A DNA stretch of 64,000 nucleotides from an uncultured Winogradskyella sp. (lineage in GTDB: Bacteria > Bacteroidota > Bacteroidia > Flavobacteriales > Flavobacteriaceae): positions 158,282 through 222,281 of the forward strand of contig NZ_CANMJY010000008.1 of assembly GCF_947498345.1 (NCBI RefSeq), given 5' to 3'. Under the pieces are notes generated by a model that was not told the origin of the DNA, did no database searches, and worked only from the letters and a program-made list of their open reading frames with translations. Below, piece after piece: positions 27,841 through 38,257 of this stretch; positions within the stretch are counted from its first letter, which is position 1, and each line of letters starts with the position of its first letter. The position numbers and the translations under genes were made by a program.

Positions 27841-28433
27841 CTAATAATTTCTACCTCGGCATTGGGGTTAAACAAATATAACTTACCTGTTTTAACCTCA
27901 ATGCATTCAAAGCGTTTTCTTCTTTTGTTACCTCTTTTAAAAACTCTACCATTATAGAGCTTAAAAGTTTTACCCAAAGGTACTTCAAAAACAAAAGTTT
28001 TTTCCTCCCCTTCGTCGAATCGTTTTAAAGCCAGAGCGAGTTGCGCATCTGTATCGCTAGATGCTTTAGGGTTTTTAAAATGTTTTGCCAATAGCGGCAA
28101 CAATTCCATCGGAAAAATCTCTGGTCTTAAAAATGGTAACATTAAATGTTGAAACGTGTATTTCCATTCTTTTCCGTGTGGCTTAATTAAACGTCCGTAT
28201 TGGTTATAAGCCTCAAAGTGAGCAATCTCATGAATAAGTGTTATTAAAAACCTATAAGAATTTAAGTTGGCGTTTATTGTAATCTGATGTTTTCCGTTTG
28301 GTAATTGCCTGTAATCACCATGTTTAGTTTTTCGCTCATTTTTAACTTTTACTACCAAATTGTCTTTTGCCATTAAGGCTTCAATTTGAGATTGAGCATT
28401 TTTTGGTATAAAATCTAAAAGTTGTGTTTGCAT
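27837..28433 (-). CDS. SprT-like zinc metallopeptidase domain protein
   Basis: LITLIHEIAHFEAY; ATGA overlap with manC. Confidence 0.85.
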   Translation of the reverse strand: MQTQLLDFIPKNAQSQIEALMAKDNLVVKVKNERKTKHGDYRQLPNGKHQITINANLNSYRFLITLIHEIAHFEAYNQYGRLIKPHGKEWKYTFQHLMLPFLRPEIFPMELLPLLAKHFKNPKASSDTDAQLALALKRFDEGEEKTFVFEVPLGKTFKLYNGRVFKRGNKRRKRFECIEVKTGKLYLFNPNAEVEIIS

Positions 28434-28520
28434 TGATGTAAAAATACACGATTTATAGATTTTTTAAAATCCCAAAATAACCAGATCCGCTAAAGAGTGG
28501 AAATGAATGAATTTATCATA

Positions 28521-28563
28521 TTGAGCGCAGTCAAAAAAGCTAAGGCTATTCGACTGCGCTCAA
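28521..28563. repeat. REP-like imperfect palindrome
   Basis: TTGAGCGCAGTC...GACTGCGCTCAA arms (12 bp perfect) in an intergenic region. Confidence 0.7.
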
Positions 28564-28599
28564 ACTGACATTATTAAAAATAGCATCTTTACAAACTTC

Positions 28600-30189
28600 T
28601 TAAAGCTTTTCTGTGAGCAAAGCTGCCGTTTCTATTAAACTTATAAGCTCTTGTCTATAACCATTAACATCATTTCCTTTTGCATTTAAAGCTAATTCCT
28701 TAGCCATAGTATACGTTATATCACCTTTATATTTTGAGTCTCTTAGTAGAAGTCCAAAACCTGCTACAGCTGAAGAAAACTTAAAATTATTTGAAGCCTT
28801 TTCTAACTCTAAGCTCTTGTCCTCAATAGTTTTTGTAATTAATATGCTCTTATTGTCTTTTGGTTTTTTATATCTAAACTTTATGGTCAACATTTCATTA
28901 TTATTTGAAGCAACTGTCGTTTCAGTTTTTTGATACTTCAAAGCATCATGTTGCTTTGCTTGGTATTTAGAATTGAAAGGGACGACTTCATATAAAGCTG
29001 TGACTGTATGACCTGCTCCTAGCTCCCCAGCATCTTTTTTGTCGTTATTAAAATCTTCATTCTTCATTACTCTATTTTCATATCCAATTAACCGATAAGC
29101 TTTGACTTGTGACGGGTTAAATTCTATTTGAATTTTAACATCCTTGGCAATGGTAAACATATTTGCTCTCATATCTGTTGAAAATACTTTTTTTGCTTCC
29201 TTTATATTATCAATGTAAAAGTAATTTCCGTTTCCTGCATTACTGATTTGCTCCATACGTCCATCTTTATAATTTCCCATACCAAAGCCACAAATTGTAA
29301 GATATATATCTTCTTTTCGTTTCTCTTCAATAAGTCTCACCATTTCTGAACTCGATGACACTCCAACATTAAAATCTCCATCAGTTGCTAATATGACTCT
29401 ATTGTTGCCATTTGTTATTAGATTCTCTTTGGCTATTTTATATGCTAGTTGTATACCTTCTCCTCCAGCTGTTGATCCGCCAGAATTAATTCTGTCTAAG
29501 GCCTCAATGATAGTTTCCTTTTGTGATGCTTTGGTTGAAGGTAAAACTAAACCTGCAGATCCAGCGTATGCTACAATAGCCACTTTATCACTCTCATTGA
29601 GTTCGTTAAGCAATAACTTTAAAGCTTTTTTTAACAATGGTAATTTATTATTAGAACTCATGGAGCCAGAGGCATCTATTAAGAACACAAAATTGCTTGG
29701 CTTAATGTCTTTATAATCTAATGACTTTCCTTGAATTCCTATATGCACCAATTTATGCTCTATATTCCATGGGCAATCTGCTACTTCATTAGAAAAAGAA
29801 AAAGGATGTTTATCATTTGGTTGTGGATAATCATAATTAAAATAATTAATCATTTCTTCTATCCTAACTGCATCTTTTGGCGGTAGCTGATTGTTTGATA
29901 AAAACCGTCTTACATTGCTATATGATGCGTTATCTACATCTATAGAAAAGGTCGATAACGGGTTTTGTCTTACATCTCTATAAGTGTTTTCATAAATTCT
30001 ATCATACTCTTCTGTATTGTGTTCAATTATTGTTACTTCATCTGTTGTCACTTCGTATACTTCTATGTCATCAAGTTCGTACATTGCATTTTTTGATTGA
30101 CCGTTCGGAGGGTAACATCCATCAAATAATAGTATTAGTACAAAAATGATAGAGAATTTAATTACAGATTTAAATGGTTTTGCCTTCAT
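28600..30189 (-). CDS. von Willebrand factor type A domain lipoprotein (YfbK-like)
   Basis: NFVFLIDASGSMSSNNKLPLLKKAL; FSIDVDNASYSNVRRFL; ATDGDFNVGVSS. Confidence 0.9.
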   Translation of the reverse strand: MKAKPFKSVIKFSIIFVLILLFDGCYPPNGQSKNAMYELDDIEVYEVTTDEVTIIEHNTEEYDRIYENTYRDVRQNPLSTFSIDVDNASYSNVRRFLSNNQLPPKDAVRIEEMINYFNYDYPQPNDKHPFSFSNEVADCPWNIEHKLVHIGIQGKSLDYKDIKPSNFVFLIDASGSMSSNNKLPLLKKALKLLLNELNESDKVAIVAYAGSAGLVLPSTKASQKETIIEALDRINSGGSTAGGEGIQLAYKIAKENLITNGNNRVILATDGDFNVGVSSSSEMVRLIEEKRKEDIYLTICGFGMGNYKDGRMEQISNAGNGNYFYIDNIKEAKKVFSTDMRANMFTIAKDVKIQIEFNPSQVKAYRLIGYENRVMKNEDFNNDKKDAGELGAGHTVTALYEVVPFNSKYQAKQHDALKYQKTETTVASNNNEMLTIKFRYKKPKDNKSILITKTIEDKSLELEKASNNFKFSSAVAGFGLLLRDSKYKGDITYTMAKELALNAKGNDVNGYRQELISLIETAALLTEKL

Positions 30190-30322
30190 AATTTTATATT
30201 TTTAATCGTTATAATAACAAACCTATAACGTAATAGATTTTATCCTTTAGAAAACGCTTGTAAATCATTTGTAAACGATTTACAAACATTACACAATTGA
30301 TTTTTAAGCCTTTATATTAATT

Positions 30323-31222
30323 TTGAATTTAGAAGAACAGCACATATTCTCACAGTTAAAGTTGGCCATAACGTCTACGTTTTTGGAAAACAATAGTGCA
30401 TCTAAAAACATTGAAGACTGGAAAGGTGACGATATTATAGCATTTCAAGAAGACTTATTTACAAAAGTAAAGGCGCGTGTTAGTGAAAAATGGTTTTACA
30501 CCTATATAAAAAATGACGCCAATAAGTTGCCAAGAATTGACATGTTAAATCTATTAAGCAACTATGTTGGTTATAAAAACTGGAATGATTTTAAAAACAA
30601 TCATATAACATCAACAAAGGGCAAAACCCCTAAAAAAGTATTTGTTAAATATTTATGGTTATTGATATTAGTGCCTTGTTTTTTATTAGCATTTTCAATT
30701 ATAAATAGAAAACATAATTATCAATTCTGTTTTTATGATTCCATTAAAAACGAACCTATTAGTAGTGTTATTCTCAATATTAAAATTTTAAAAAATGGTC
30801 AAACGCCCATACACAAAACATCAGATTCTTTAGGTTGCTTTAATTATAAATCTGAAGAAAGTACCATAAAATTTGTAGTCGAATCTCCTTATTACAAAAC
30901 TGATACTATAGTAAGGCGATTTAATTCTAATAAAAATAAAATTGTAAAGCTAATAGCAGATGATTACGCTTTGATGTTGAGTTATTATACCAACAAGGAT
31001 ATAAAACAATGGAAGAAGCATAGAGAAAAGTTAAATACCATTTTTAATGATAACGCTGAAATATATCAGCTTTTTGAAAATAGTAATGTTGTAGAAATCT
31101 ATACAAAACAAGAGTTTATTCAGAAGTTGACAATTCCAACACGTAGTTTAAAAGGCATGAGGATTTTAGACAAAACAGAAGTTGATGGCCAAATAATAAA
31201 ATTAAAATTTATGATTGATTAA
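30323..31222 (+). CDS. Hypothetical membrane protein, cytoplasmic N-terminal domain + one TM (TTG start)
   Basis: TM YLWLLILVPCFLLAFSII after about 105 aa soluble N-terminus. Confidence 0.65.
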   Translation: MNLEEQHIFSQLKLAITSTFLENNSASKNIEDWKGDDIIAFQEDLFTKVKARVSEKWFYTYIKNDANKLPRIDMLNLLSNYVGYKNWNDFKNNHITSTKGKTPKKVFVKYLWLLILVPCFLLAFSIINRKHNYQFCFYDSIKNEPISSVILNIKILKNGQTPIHKTSDSLGCFNYKSEESTIKFVVESPYYKTDTIVRRFNSNKNKIVKLIADDYALMLSYYTNKDIKQWKKHREKLNTIFNDNAEIYQLFENSNVVEIYTKQEFIQKLTIPTRSLKGMRILDKTEVDGQIIKLKFMID

Positions 31223-31224
31223 AC

Positions 31225-31737
31225 ATGAATTTAAAACTAAAACATATCACGATCATTATAATAAGTTTTTTACTTGTAGCCTGCGCTATGGATACTAACA
31301 AGGTAAAAAATGCTGAAGTAAATGATATAATGGTTACGGAAGAAACTGATTTAGAAATTATTGTCGATAACTTAGATGATGAGTCTACAATCAATGCACA
31401 GTTGATCAGTCAGAAGTTACAAGATTTTTATGATTTGGTGGCTCTACAAAATGAACATCCCGAATTTAATAATGAAGTAATTAAACAACTAAAAAATTAC
31501 ACAAACGATTCTATCAATAATTTTATAGCAAAAGATTTTACCATAATTAAAAATATAAAGCGACTTGGTAATATTATTATTGTAAATGATAGTGTACAGA
31601 GGATAAAACTTTCTTATGATAAAGTATCAAATAGCACTAAAAAGACTGATACTATTTATGCTATAATCACTAATAAAAAAGTGAAGCTGGATAATGAAAC
31701 TCTGATATCCAATAAAATTCAATTTTCAAAATACTAA
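31225..31737 (+). CDS. Hypothetical lipoprotein
   Basis: IIIISFLLVACAMDTN lipobox. Confidence 0.65.
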   Translation: MNLKLKHITIIIISFLLVACAMDTNKVKNAEVNDIMVTEETDLEIIVDNLDDESTINAQLISQKLQDFYDLVALQNEHPEFNNEVIKQLKNYTNDSINNFIAKDFTIIKNIKRLGNIIIVNDSVQRIKLSYDKVSNSTKKTDTIYAIITNKKVKLDNETLISNKIQFSKY

Positions 31738-31755
31738 GTATAAAAGATCAAATCT

Positions 31756-33801
31756 TTATTCTTCTTCTTTCTTATACTCAATAATTTCAAACTCACTACG
31801 CCTATTAAGCTGATGCTCTTCGTCTGTACAATCATTTAAAGGGCACGACACAATAGGTTGCAATTCACCAAAGCCTTCAAACTGCAAACGCCTCGCATTG
31901 ATATAACCTTCGAGAGCTAAGTAGTTCCTTGTAGATTCTGCACGACGCTCAGATAGTATTTGGTTGTATCTTACTGTACCTCTACTATCAGTATGTGAAC
32001 TTATTTTTAAATGAATGTCTGGATAACGTTCTAGTTTACTTGCTAGTTCATCTAGAATTATTTTAGAATCCTGACGGATATTCCACATATCAAAATCGAA
32101 ATAGATAGGCTGGAGCTCAAAAAACAATTTTCCATCTTTCTCCACCACTGGAGGCCCTTCAGGGTCAGTTAGTAGCTTAAATCGTTCAGGATCTTTCTCT
32201 TCTAAATCTTTATCTATTCCTTTTTCAGCAATTATAACATCTACAGGGTCAACAGGTGGAGGAGGTGGAGGAGGTGGCAATTTCTTTAAAAGTAAAACAT
32301 GCTTTTGATCTTGCGCTTCAATCACTCTAACATTTAAGACATTAGAACTATATTCTTCATTGCTAGCCTTTAATATATAATTACCTTCTAATAGATTTTT
32401 ATTAAAGCTTGCTGTTTCTCCTAAGGTGTTTTTATATAATGTTTCACTGTTTCTATTTAAAAGCTCCACTTCGGTGTTGGGAATGAGTGCTTGGGTTTCA
32501 GCATCTCTAATTTCAAAGGTATTAATGTATTCTCTGATAAAAATTTCACCTGTTTGCTTAAATAGAAATATATCATCGTTACTTTTATTTCTATTAGATG
32601 CAAAAAAGCCTTCTTGCGAATTGTGATAAATTAAATTAAAATCGTCATAGGGTGAATTTATTGGAACACCTAGATTTACTGGATTTTCAAATTTCCCTTC
32701 AATAAACTCAGACACAAAATTATCGAGCATTCCTAATCCTAAATGTCCGTTAGAAGCAAAAAACAAATGGCCTTTGTCTGAAATAAAAGGAAAGTGCTCT
32801 CTGTTTTCTGTATTAATTGTAGCACCTAGATTAATAGGCTCTCCATATTCTGATGGTTTTATATCTACATAATACAAATCAAAATTACCAAATCCTCCTT
32901 CTCTATTTGAAGAAAAATATAACTTTGAACCATCAGGACTTAATGCTGGATGTTGGTACGAAAACCCATCTGTATTAAAAGGTAGTTTTTCTAATTCTGA
33001 CCATTTACCATTTGAAAATGTACTTTTATAAAGGTGAATGTTGTTATTTTCATTGCCATCAAATTGCTTTTTACCATCTACGACATTACTCTTAGAAACG
33101 TAAATGGTATTACCATCTTTAGTAAAACAAAAATTACCTTCATGCAGCTTACTATTGATTGGTTTGGACATTGGCTTTACCTCACTCATTGGTTTTAAAT
33201 CCTCATTGATTTTAACAGCATAGATATCTAAAAAGGATTGATGTGTCCATTTATATGTTTTACTAAAAAGCGATTTTGTTTCTCTATCTGAAGTAAAGTA
33301 AACACTGTCACCAAATTTAACGGCTCCAAATTCTGAAGCAGTAGAGTTGAATTGTGACTTTTTAATTATATAATCAGGGTTTTTTAACTTAAATGTTTCT
33401 ATAGTTTTTATAGCTTTATCCGTATCTATTTCAATATTATTATTGGCTTTATAGCGTTTTAAATAATTAATGGCAGTATCATATTCGCCTAATGCAGATA
33501 ATATTTGGTAGAGTTTAAAATTGTAAATATTATCATAACCTTTATCACTTGAAGGAAATTTGCCGTTAATTAATTGTTTTAAATATCGTGCAGCTCTACG
33601 ATATTCAAAAGTATTATAATAGGCTATCGAAAGGTTTTCGAGTACTCTTTTAGATTGTTTTTTTTCGAGCTCTTCTTCGTAGTATAAAGCTGCATTAATA
33701 TAATCCCCTTTCTCGAAAAAGCGATCAGCTCTTGTCTTGTTTTGCGCAATCGCAACCTGCACAAATAGTATGCTTATTATTACAATAATTCTATTTATCA
33801 T
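31756..33801 (-). CDS. OmpA family protein with PD40/TPR N-terminus (T9SS/gliding associated)
   Basis: C-terminal IKISSHTDSRGTVRYNQILSERRAESTRNYL; PD40 repeats LSPDGSKLYFSSNREGGFGNFDLYYVD. Confidence 0.88.
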   Translation of the reverse strand: MINRIIVIISILFVQVAIAQNKTRADRFFEKGDYINAALYYEEELEKKQSKRVLENLSIAYYNTFEYRRAARYLKQLINGKFPSSDKGYDNIYNFKLYQILSALGEYDTAINYLKRYKANNNIEIDTDKAIKTIETFKLKNPDYIIKKSQFNSTASEFGAVKFGDSVYFTSDRETKSLFSKTYKWTHQSFLDIYAVKINEDLKPMSEVKPMSKPINSKLHEGNFCFTKDGNTIYVSKSNVVDGKKQFDGNENNNIHLYKSTFSNGKWSELEKLPFNTDGFSYQHPALSPDGSKLYFSSNREGGFGNFDLYYVDIKPSEYGEPINLGATINTENREHFPFISDKGHLFFASNGHLGLGMLDNFVSEFIEGKFENPVNLGVPINSPYDDFNLIYHNSQEGFFASNRNKSNDDIFLFKQTGEIFIREYINTFEIRDAETQALIPNTEVELLNRNSETLYKNTLGETASFNKNLLEGNYILKASNEEYSSNVLNVRVIEAQDQKHVLLLKKLPPPPPPPPVDPVDVIIAEKGIDKDLEEKDPERFKLLTDPEGPPVVEKDGKLFFELQPIYFDFDMWNIRQDSKIILDELASKLERYPDIHLKISSHTDSRGTVRYNQILSERRAESTRNYLALEGYINARRLQFEGFGELQPIVSCPLNDCTDEEHQLNRRSEFEIIEYKKEEE

Positions 33802-33802
33802 A

Positions 33803-34708
33803 TTAATAAAATCTTGGAGATGAATATTTTTTACTTAATCCTAAGACATCAAATCTATAGGTTAATATAAATTCGTGACTTCCACTATTAAAATCGTTAA
33901 GGGCACTTGTATTAAAATCATAGGCATAACCCAATCGTAAATTTGATGTTACCTTAAAACCAGCCAATGCTGTTATTGCATCTTGATAACGATAAGATGC
34001 ACCTAACTCAAAACGATCTAAGTAAAGTGCATTAGCAGATATATCGAAACTTATCGGTGCGCCTGCAACCATTTTTACAATCGTTGAAGGCTTAAGTTTA
34101 AAATCATCATTTAAATTAAAAACATAGCCTCCCATTAAAAAGACATGGATAGCGTTTTGATATAGCACATCGTTATTAACGTCTAAATTACTAGGTATTA
34201 AATTTGGCGATGACAAGCCTACATAAAACTCTTCTTTAAACAAAAATGCTCCTGCACCAATATTTAAAACCGTTTTACTTGTTCTCTGAAAAAGGTCATC
34301 TGAACTTACATTTGTATCTGAAAAATCGAATCTTAAATTATCTATACCTGTTTTTAAGCCAAAGGATAAATTTAGATCTTCGGTTAGATTTATTCTGTAA
34401 GCAAAATCAATATTAAATAAATCTTGATTAACAACTCCTCCTATTCTATCATTAAGGTAGTTAACACTTAATTCTATTTTGTCATTTATAGGAATATTTG
34501 CAAAAATATTTCCAGTTTTTGGTGCTCCGTCAATACCAACCCATTGTGTACGATATAAACTTCCAACTTCTACTATGCCAGGTTCATTAATCATATATGC
34601 AGGATTAACCACATTCATATTGTACATGTATTGTGTGTAATGTGGATTTTGCTGTGCTTGTAATGCAAATCCAAAAAACAATACGGTTATGATTATTAAC
34701 AATCTCAT
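33803..34708 (-). CDS. Type IX secretion system membrane protein PorP/SprF family
   Basis: QQNPHYTQYMYNMNVVNPAYM; SLYRTQWVGIDGAPKTG. Confidence 0.92.
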   Translation of the reverse strand: MRLLIIITVLFFGFALQAQQNPHYTQYMYNMNVVNPAYMINEPGIVEVGSLYRTQWVGIDGAPKTGNIFANIPINDKIELSVNYLNDRIGGVVNQDLFNIDFAYRINLTEDLNLSFGLKTGIDNLRFDFSDTNVSSDDLFQRTSKTVLNIGAGAFLFKEEFYVGLSSPNLIPSNLDVNNDVLYQNAIHVFLMGGYVFNLNDDFKLKPSTIVKMVAGAPISFDISANALYLDRFELGASYRYQDAITALAGFKVTSNLRLGYAYDFNTSALNDFNSGSHEFILTYRFDVLGLSKKYSSPRFY

Positions 34709-34712
34709 ATAG

Positions 34713-37481
34713 TTATCTACTTAAATAAAAGTGTCCTTGAAAAGGTTCAGCCGCTGAATCGTTAGGATTAAAAACATAGAAATATACACCTGATGGAAGA
34801 CGGTCGCCTAATGTTAGCGATACATTAGACTCTCCATCAAACAGTTCTGTATTTTTATTTCCTTTAAAAACTATTGTTCCATATCTGTTGAAAATTTCCA
34901 GTTCAAAACTTGGAAAAACCACTGGTAAATTACAAAGATCCAAGACTTCATTTTCACCATCGTCATTATCTGAGATTCCGTCATTTATTTCGCAATCATC
35001 ACAAGTTTCATCATTTAGAGGCAAAAGCGTTACAATCATGGATACTCTATCAGACTCACATCCATTAACATCTATTGCTGTTACAAAATAATCCTCTCCG
35101 TTAACTAATAATGTTGACGTTGGTAAAACATTAGTTGAGCTAATATCATCATACCAATTAAAGGATTGTGCATCATTACTTGTTACTATTAAATCGGCTA
35201 TTGTTGCCCCATCAATTAAACAAAACGTTTGATCTTGTATACTTGGCGAAGCTATATCTAAAACTTCAACGGTTATAAGTGCACTATCTGGATTACAAAG
35301 TGCATTTCCCTGAACCTGGTATTCAAAATTATAAGAACCTTCATTTAGTAAAGTAACATCTAAAATACTACCATTTAAAGCTGATGTATTGTCCAAATCA
35401 ACAAATGTACCACCTAAATCTGCTTGCGGATCTAATAAGGTTAACAGGTCTATTTGTAAGTCGGATTGACATAACGTTGCCATCATATCACTTCCTGCAT
35501 TGGCATTAGAAAGAACAGTAATAGTTACCGAAGTTGAGCTTCCTGTACATAATCCATTATCAGGTACTGTATAAATATACTCACCAGCAGCTGACATAGC
35601 AGGGTCAAAAATCGCATTATTATCTGTAGACATAAAATCATTTGGTCCAGACCATGTACCCGTTGTGCTTGGATCATTTGTTAAAACATCGAACAAGTTA
35701 AAAGCACTTTCATCATTACAAACCTCTAACGTTGTACCTGAGCCTGAGGTGTATTCTTCAAAGACTGTAAAGGTTAATAAAGCACTGTCTAAACAATTAC
35801 TTGCTGTCGTTGTATTATATATAAAATTAAAGGTTTGCTGACCTGTAATTTCGGGTAATGTAAAAGGGTTTGTAATTATACCACCAGTATCCAAATCTGT
35901 CCATGTTCCAAATGGCCCTTGATAAACAGGGTCGTCTACACCATTGGTTTGTAACAATGAAATTAAATCTATAGGTCCTGTAATAGTTGATTCGCAAAAC
36001 TCTAGACCTAAAGTATCTTCACCTGCATAATTTATTTCACTAATCACAATGACAACTTCTGCTGTTTCGGCATCGCAAAATCCTGAAGGATCTGCCATAC
36101 TTGTACATGCATCTATGTAATCTAAAGCTTCAAAATCATCAGGATTACAATTAACCTCAGGATTAACCGTATATCTAAAAATATAGGTTCCAGGTTCAGC
36201 TCCTGTTAAATTAACAGTGCCCAAATGAGAATATCCAGGTGTTGGTGTGCAATCCCCTCCATTACTTATTAAGCCTAAATTGGAAGGACCAGATACTAAA
36301 CTCCATTGCGTACAAGCATTAGAAGGGTAATCGAACAACACCCCATTTTCGGTTGTAAACGTGAGTTGATCGTATAAATTAATAGTAGCTGGTATCGACG
36401 GATCTTCTTCACAAAACTCAGGGAAATTAGATTGCGAAAACGGTCTTAAATATTCATAAATTTTAAAACTAACCGTTGTATCTGTATCATCACAGACACC
36501 AGATCGTTGTTCTACTGAATACGTAAATTCTAAATCAACACATCCAAACCTTACATTATTAGCTATAATTTGTTGATAAATGTCATTTATATTTATTTCC
36601 GAATCGCCTAAGGAGGTAACCTGTCCAAACATATCCATTTCCCAAGTCCCTTCTATGTCTTCAAATAGTAAAAATTGATCATCCGTTAAATCAATATCAT
36701 TATCATAATCTCCATTTAAGATCGCTGCTTCACAAACTCTTTGATTTTGAGCTAAACCTGAAAACACTTGCCTAACTACAGAAATTTTAACTCTAGTCTC
36801 CTGAAAAGGGTCACAGGGTGCTATCCCTTCAACTCTGTAAACCAACTCAAATGTTTCTTCATCTACCAAAGGAGGTCCAGGTGCATAAGGTACAGTAACA
36901 AATAATTCGGATCCGTTAATCCCGTTAAAATTCGGACTACTCCCTTCGTACATCCACTGTCCATTTGCATGAGGGCTTGGTAGAGATTCTAAAGCTTCAA
37001 AAAGATCCATATCCGGAAGTGCTACACAAATATCAACTGGTGTGGAACCTGCATCGCAAACCTGAACATTAACATCTTCTAAATTTGTAGGAAGTGCTAT
37101 GCCCGAAAATGGTCCTAATACTAAGTTAATGGTTAAGGCAATATCTGATCCACAATTAGCATTTGTCAATTCAAATTGATAATCTGTAGTTGTAGTGGAG
37201 GATTCGTTTAAATCCCAGAGAAATAAATCTCCTGTAGCTTCATTTAAAGCAAAGTTAAAGTTAGGATCAAACCAAGTACCAGCTTGTATGGTATTACCTG
37301 TAAGATTAGTATACTCGTCGTATAAATTAATAATACCGTCTGGAGAACCGTCATTGTCATTGTCTATTTGCGTCATATCGCAAATAACAATAGTTTCTAC
37401 AAGATTACATTGCGCTTGAATACGAGTTATAGCAAAAACACACAATACTAAAAAAAAGAGGGTAGTTTTATTGAGTTGCAA
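34713..37481 (-). CDS. Large secreted protein with gliding motility-associated C-terminal (T9SS type B) domain
   Basis: FELEIFNRYGTIVFKGN...LPSGVYFYVFNPNDSAAEPFQGHFYLSR. Confidence 0.88.
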   Translation of the reverse strand: MQLNKTTLFFLVLCVFAITRIQAQCNLVETIVICDMTQIDNDNDGSPDGIINLYDEYTNLTGNTIQAGTWFDPNFNFALNEATGDLFLWDLNESSTTTTDYQFELTNANCGSDIALTINLVLGPFSGIALPTNLEDVNVQVCDAGSTPVDICVALPDMDLFEALESLPSPHANGQWMYEGSSPNFNGINGSELFVTVPYAPGPPLVDEETFELVYRVEGIAPCDPFQETRVKISVVRQVFSGLAQNQRVCEAAILNGDYDNDIDLTDDQFLLFEDIEGTWEMDMFGQVTSLGDSEININDIYQQIIANNVRFGCVDLEFTYSVEQRSGVCDDTDTTVSFKIYEYLRPFSQSNFPEFCEEDPSIPATINLYDQLTFTTENGVLFDYPSNACTQWSLVSGPSNLGLISNGGDCTPTPGYSHLGTVNLTGAEPGTYIFRYTVNPEVNCNPDDFEALDYIDACTSMADPSGFCDAETAEVVIVISEINYAGEDTLGLEFCESTITGPIDLISLLQTNGVDDPVYQGPFGTWTDLDTGGIITNPFTLPEITGQQTFNFIYNTTTASNCLDSALLTFTVFEEYTSGSGTTLEVCNDESAFNLFDVLTNDPSTTGTWSGPNDFMSTDNNAIFDPAMSAAGEYIYTVPDNGLCTGSSTSVTITVLSNANAGSDMMATLCQSDLQIDLLTLLDPQADLGGTFVDLDNTSALNGSILDVTLLNEGSYNFEYQVQGNALCNPDSALITVEVLDIASPSIQDQTFCLIDGATIADLIVTSNDAQSFNWYDDISSTNVLPTSTLLVNGEDYFVTAIDVNGCESDRVSMIVTLLPLNDETCDDCEINDGISDNDDGENEVLDLCNLPVVFPSFELEIFNRYGTIVFKGNKNTELFDGESNVSLTLGDRLPSGVYFYVFNPNDSAAEPFQGHFYLSR

Positions 37482-37570
37482 GATTTTATATTTTAGGCAA
37501 TTTAAATTTTTAAAATAAATCTCACAACTTAGTTAGAATAGTTATTAACAAAATTAAACACAAATTAATA

Positions 37571-38257
37571 TTAAGGTGTTGAATTAGAGATTTGTAGTAC
37601 TTTACCGTTATAAAATTGATTTCCTGTTAAAGCAAAATTATGGATATACTTCGCCATTTCTGCAGCTGTAGTTGGAGCTTGGTAATCTGGAAATGCTTCT
37701 TTTAACATTTCGGTTTGCACAGCACCCAAAGCTAATACATTAAACTGTGGACCCTCTGCTTTATATTCTTCAGCTAATAATTCAGTTAAGGTGATCACTG
37801 CGCCTTTGCTGGAGCTGTAAGCTGCAAGTCCAGGAAACTTCATACTACCTTGAATACCTCCCATGCTACTTATGGTAACCACATGTCCATCTTTTTTCAT
37901 GTAGGGTAAAACAATTCTTGTCATTTCTGAAACTCCAAATACATTGGTTTTGTATACGTATTCAAAATCTTCAAAAGTTGTGTCGTTAAAAGGTTTGTTT
38001 AAAAGTGTACCTGCATTGTTTATCAATATGTCTACATGTTTCCATTCTTTAGCAATGAAATCGTTTACTTTTTTATAGTCTTCAGCTTTGCATAAATCAA
38101 AAGCGAATGAGGTAATATTCTCAAAATGTAAATTATTTACAGGTTGTGCATTTCTGGATAATGCCAATACATTATGTCCTTGATTGGCAAAAAGATGTAC
38201 CAGCTCAAAACCTATTCCTCTGCTTGTTCCGGTAATGACTATATTTTTACTCATCAC
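37571..38257 (-). CDS. SDR family NAD(P)-dependent oxidoreductase
   Basis: ITGTSRGIGFELV, NNAGTL, AAYSSSKGAV. Confidence 0.9.
   Translation of the reverse strand: MMSKNIVITGTSRGIGFELVHLFANQGHNVLALSRNAQPVNNLHFENITSFAFDLCKAEDYKKVNDFIAKEWKHVDILINNAGTLLNKPFNDTTFEDFEYVYKTNVFGVSEMTRIVLPYMKKDGHVVTISSMGGIQGSMKFPGLAAYSSSKGAVITLTELLAEEYKAEGPQFNVLALGAVQTEMLKEAFPDYQAPTTAAEMAKYIHNFALTGNQFYNGKVLQISNSTP

Noticed and set aside
30110-30120. GGGTAACA occurrence near 30110
   Set aside because: Inside the VWA coding region and without the second GAACA block at the correct spacing.
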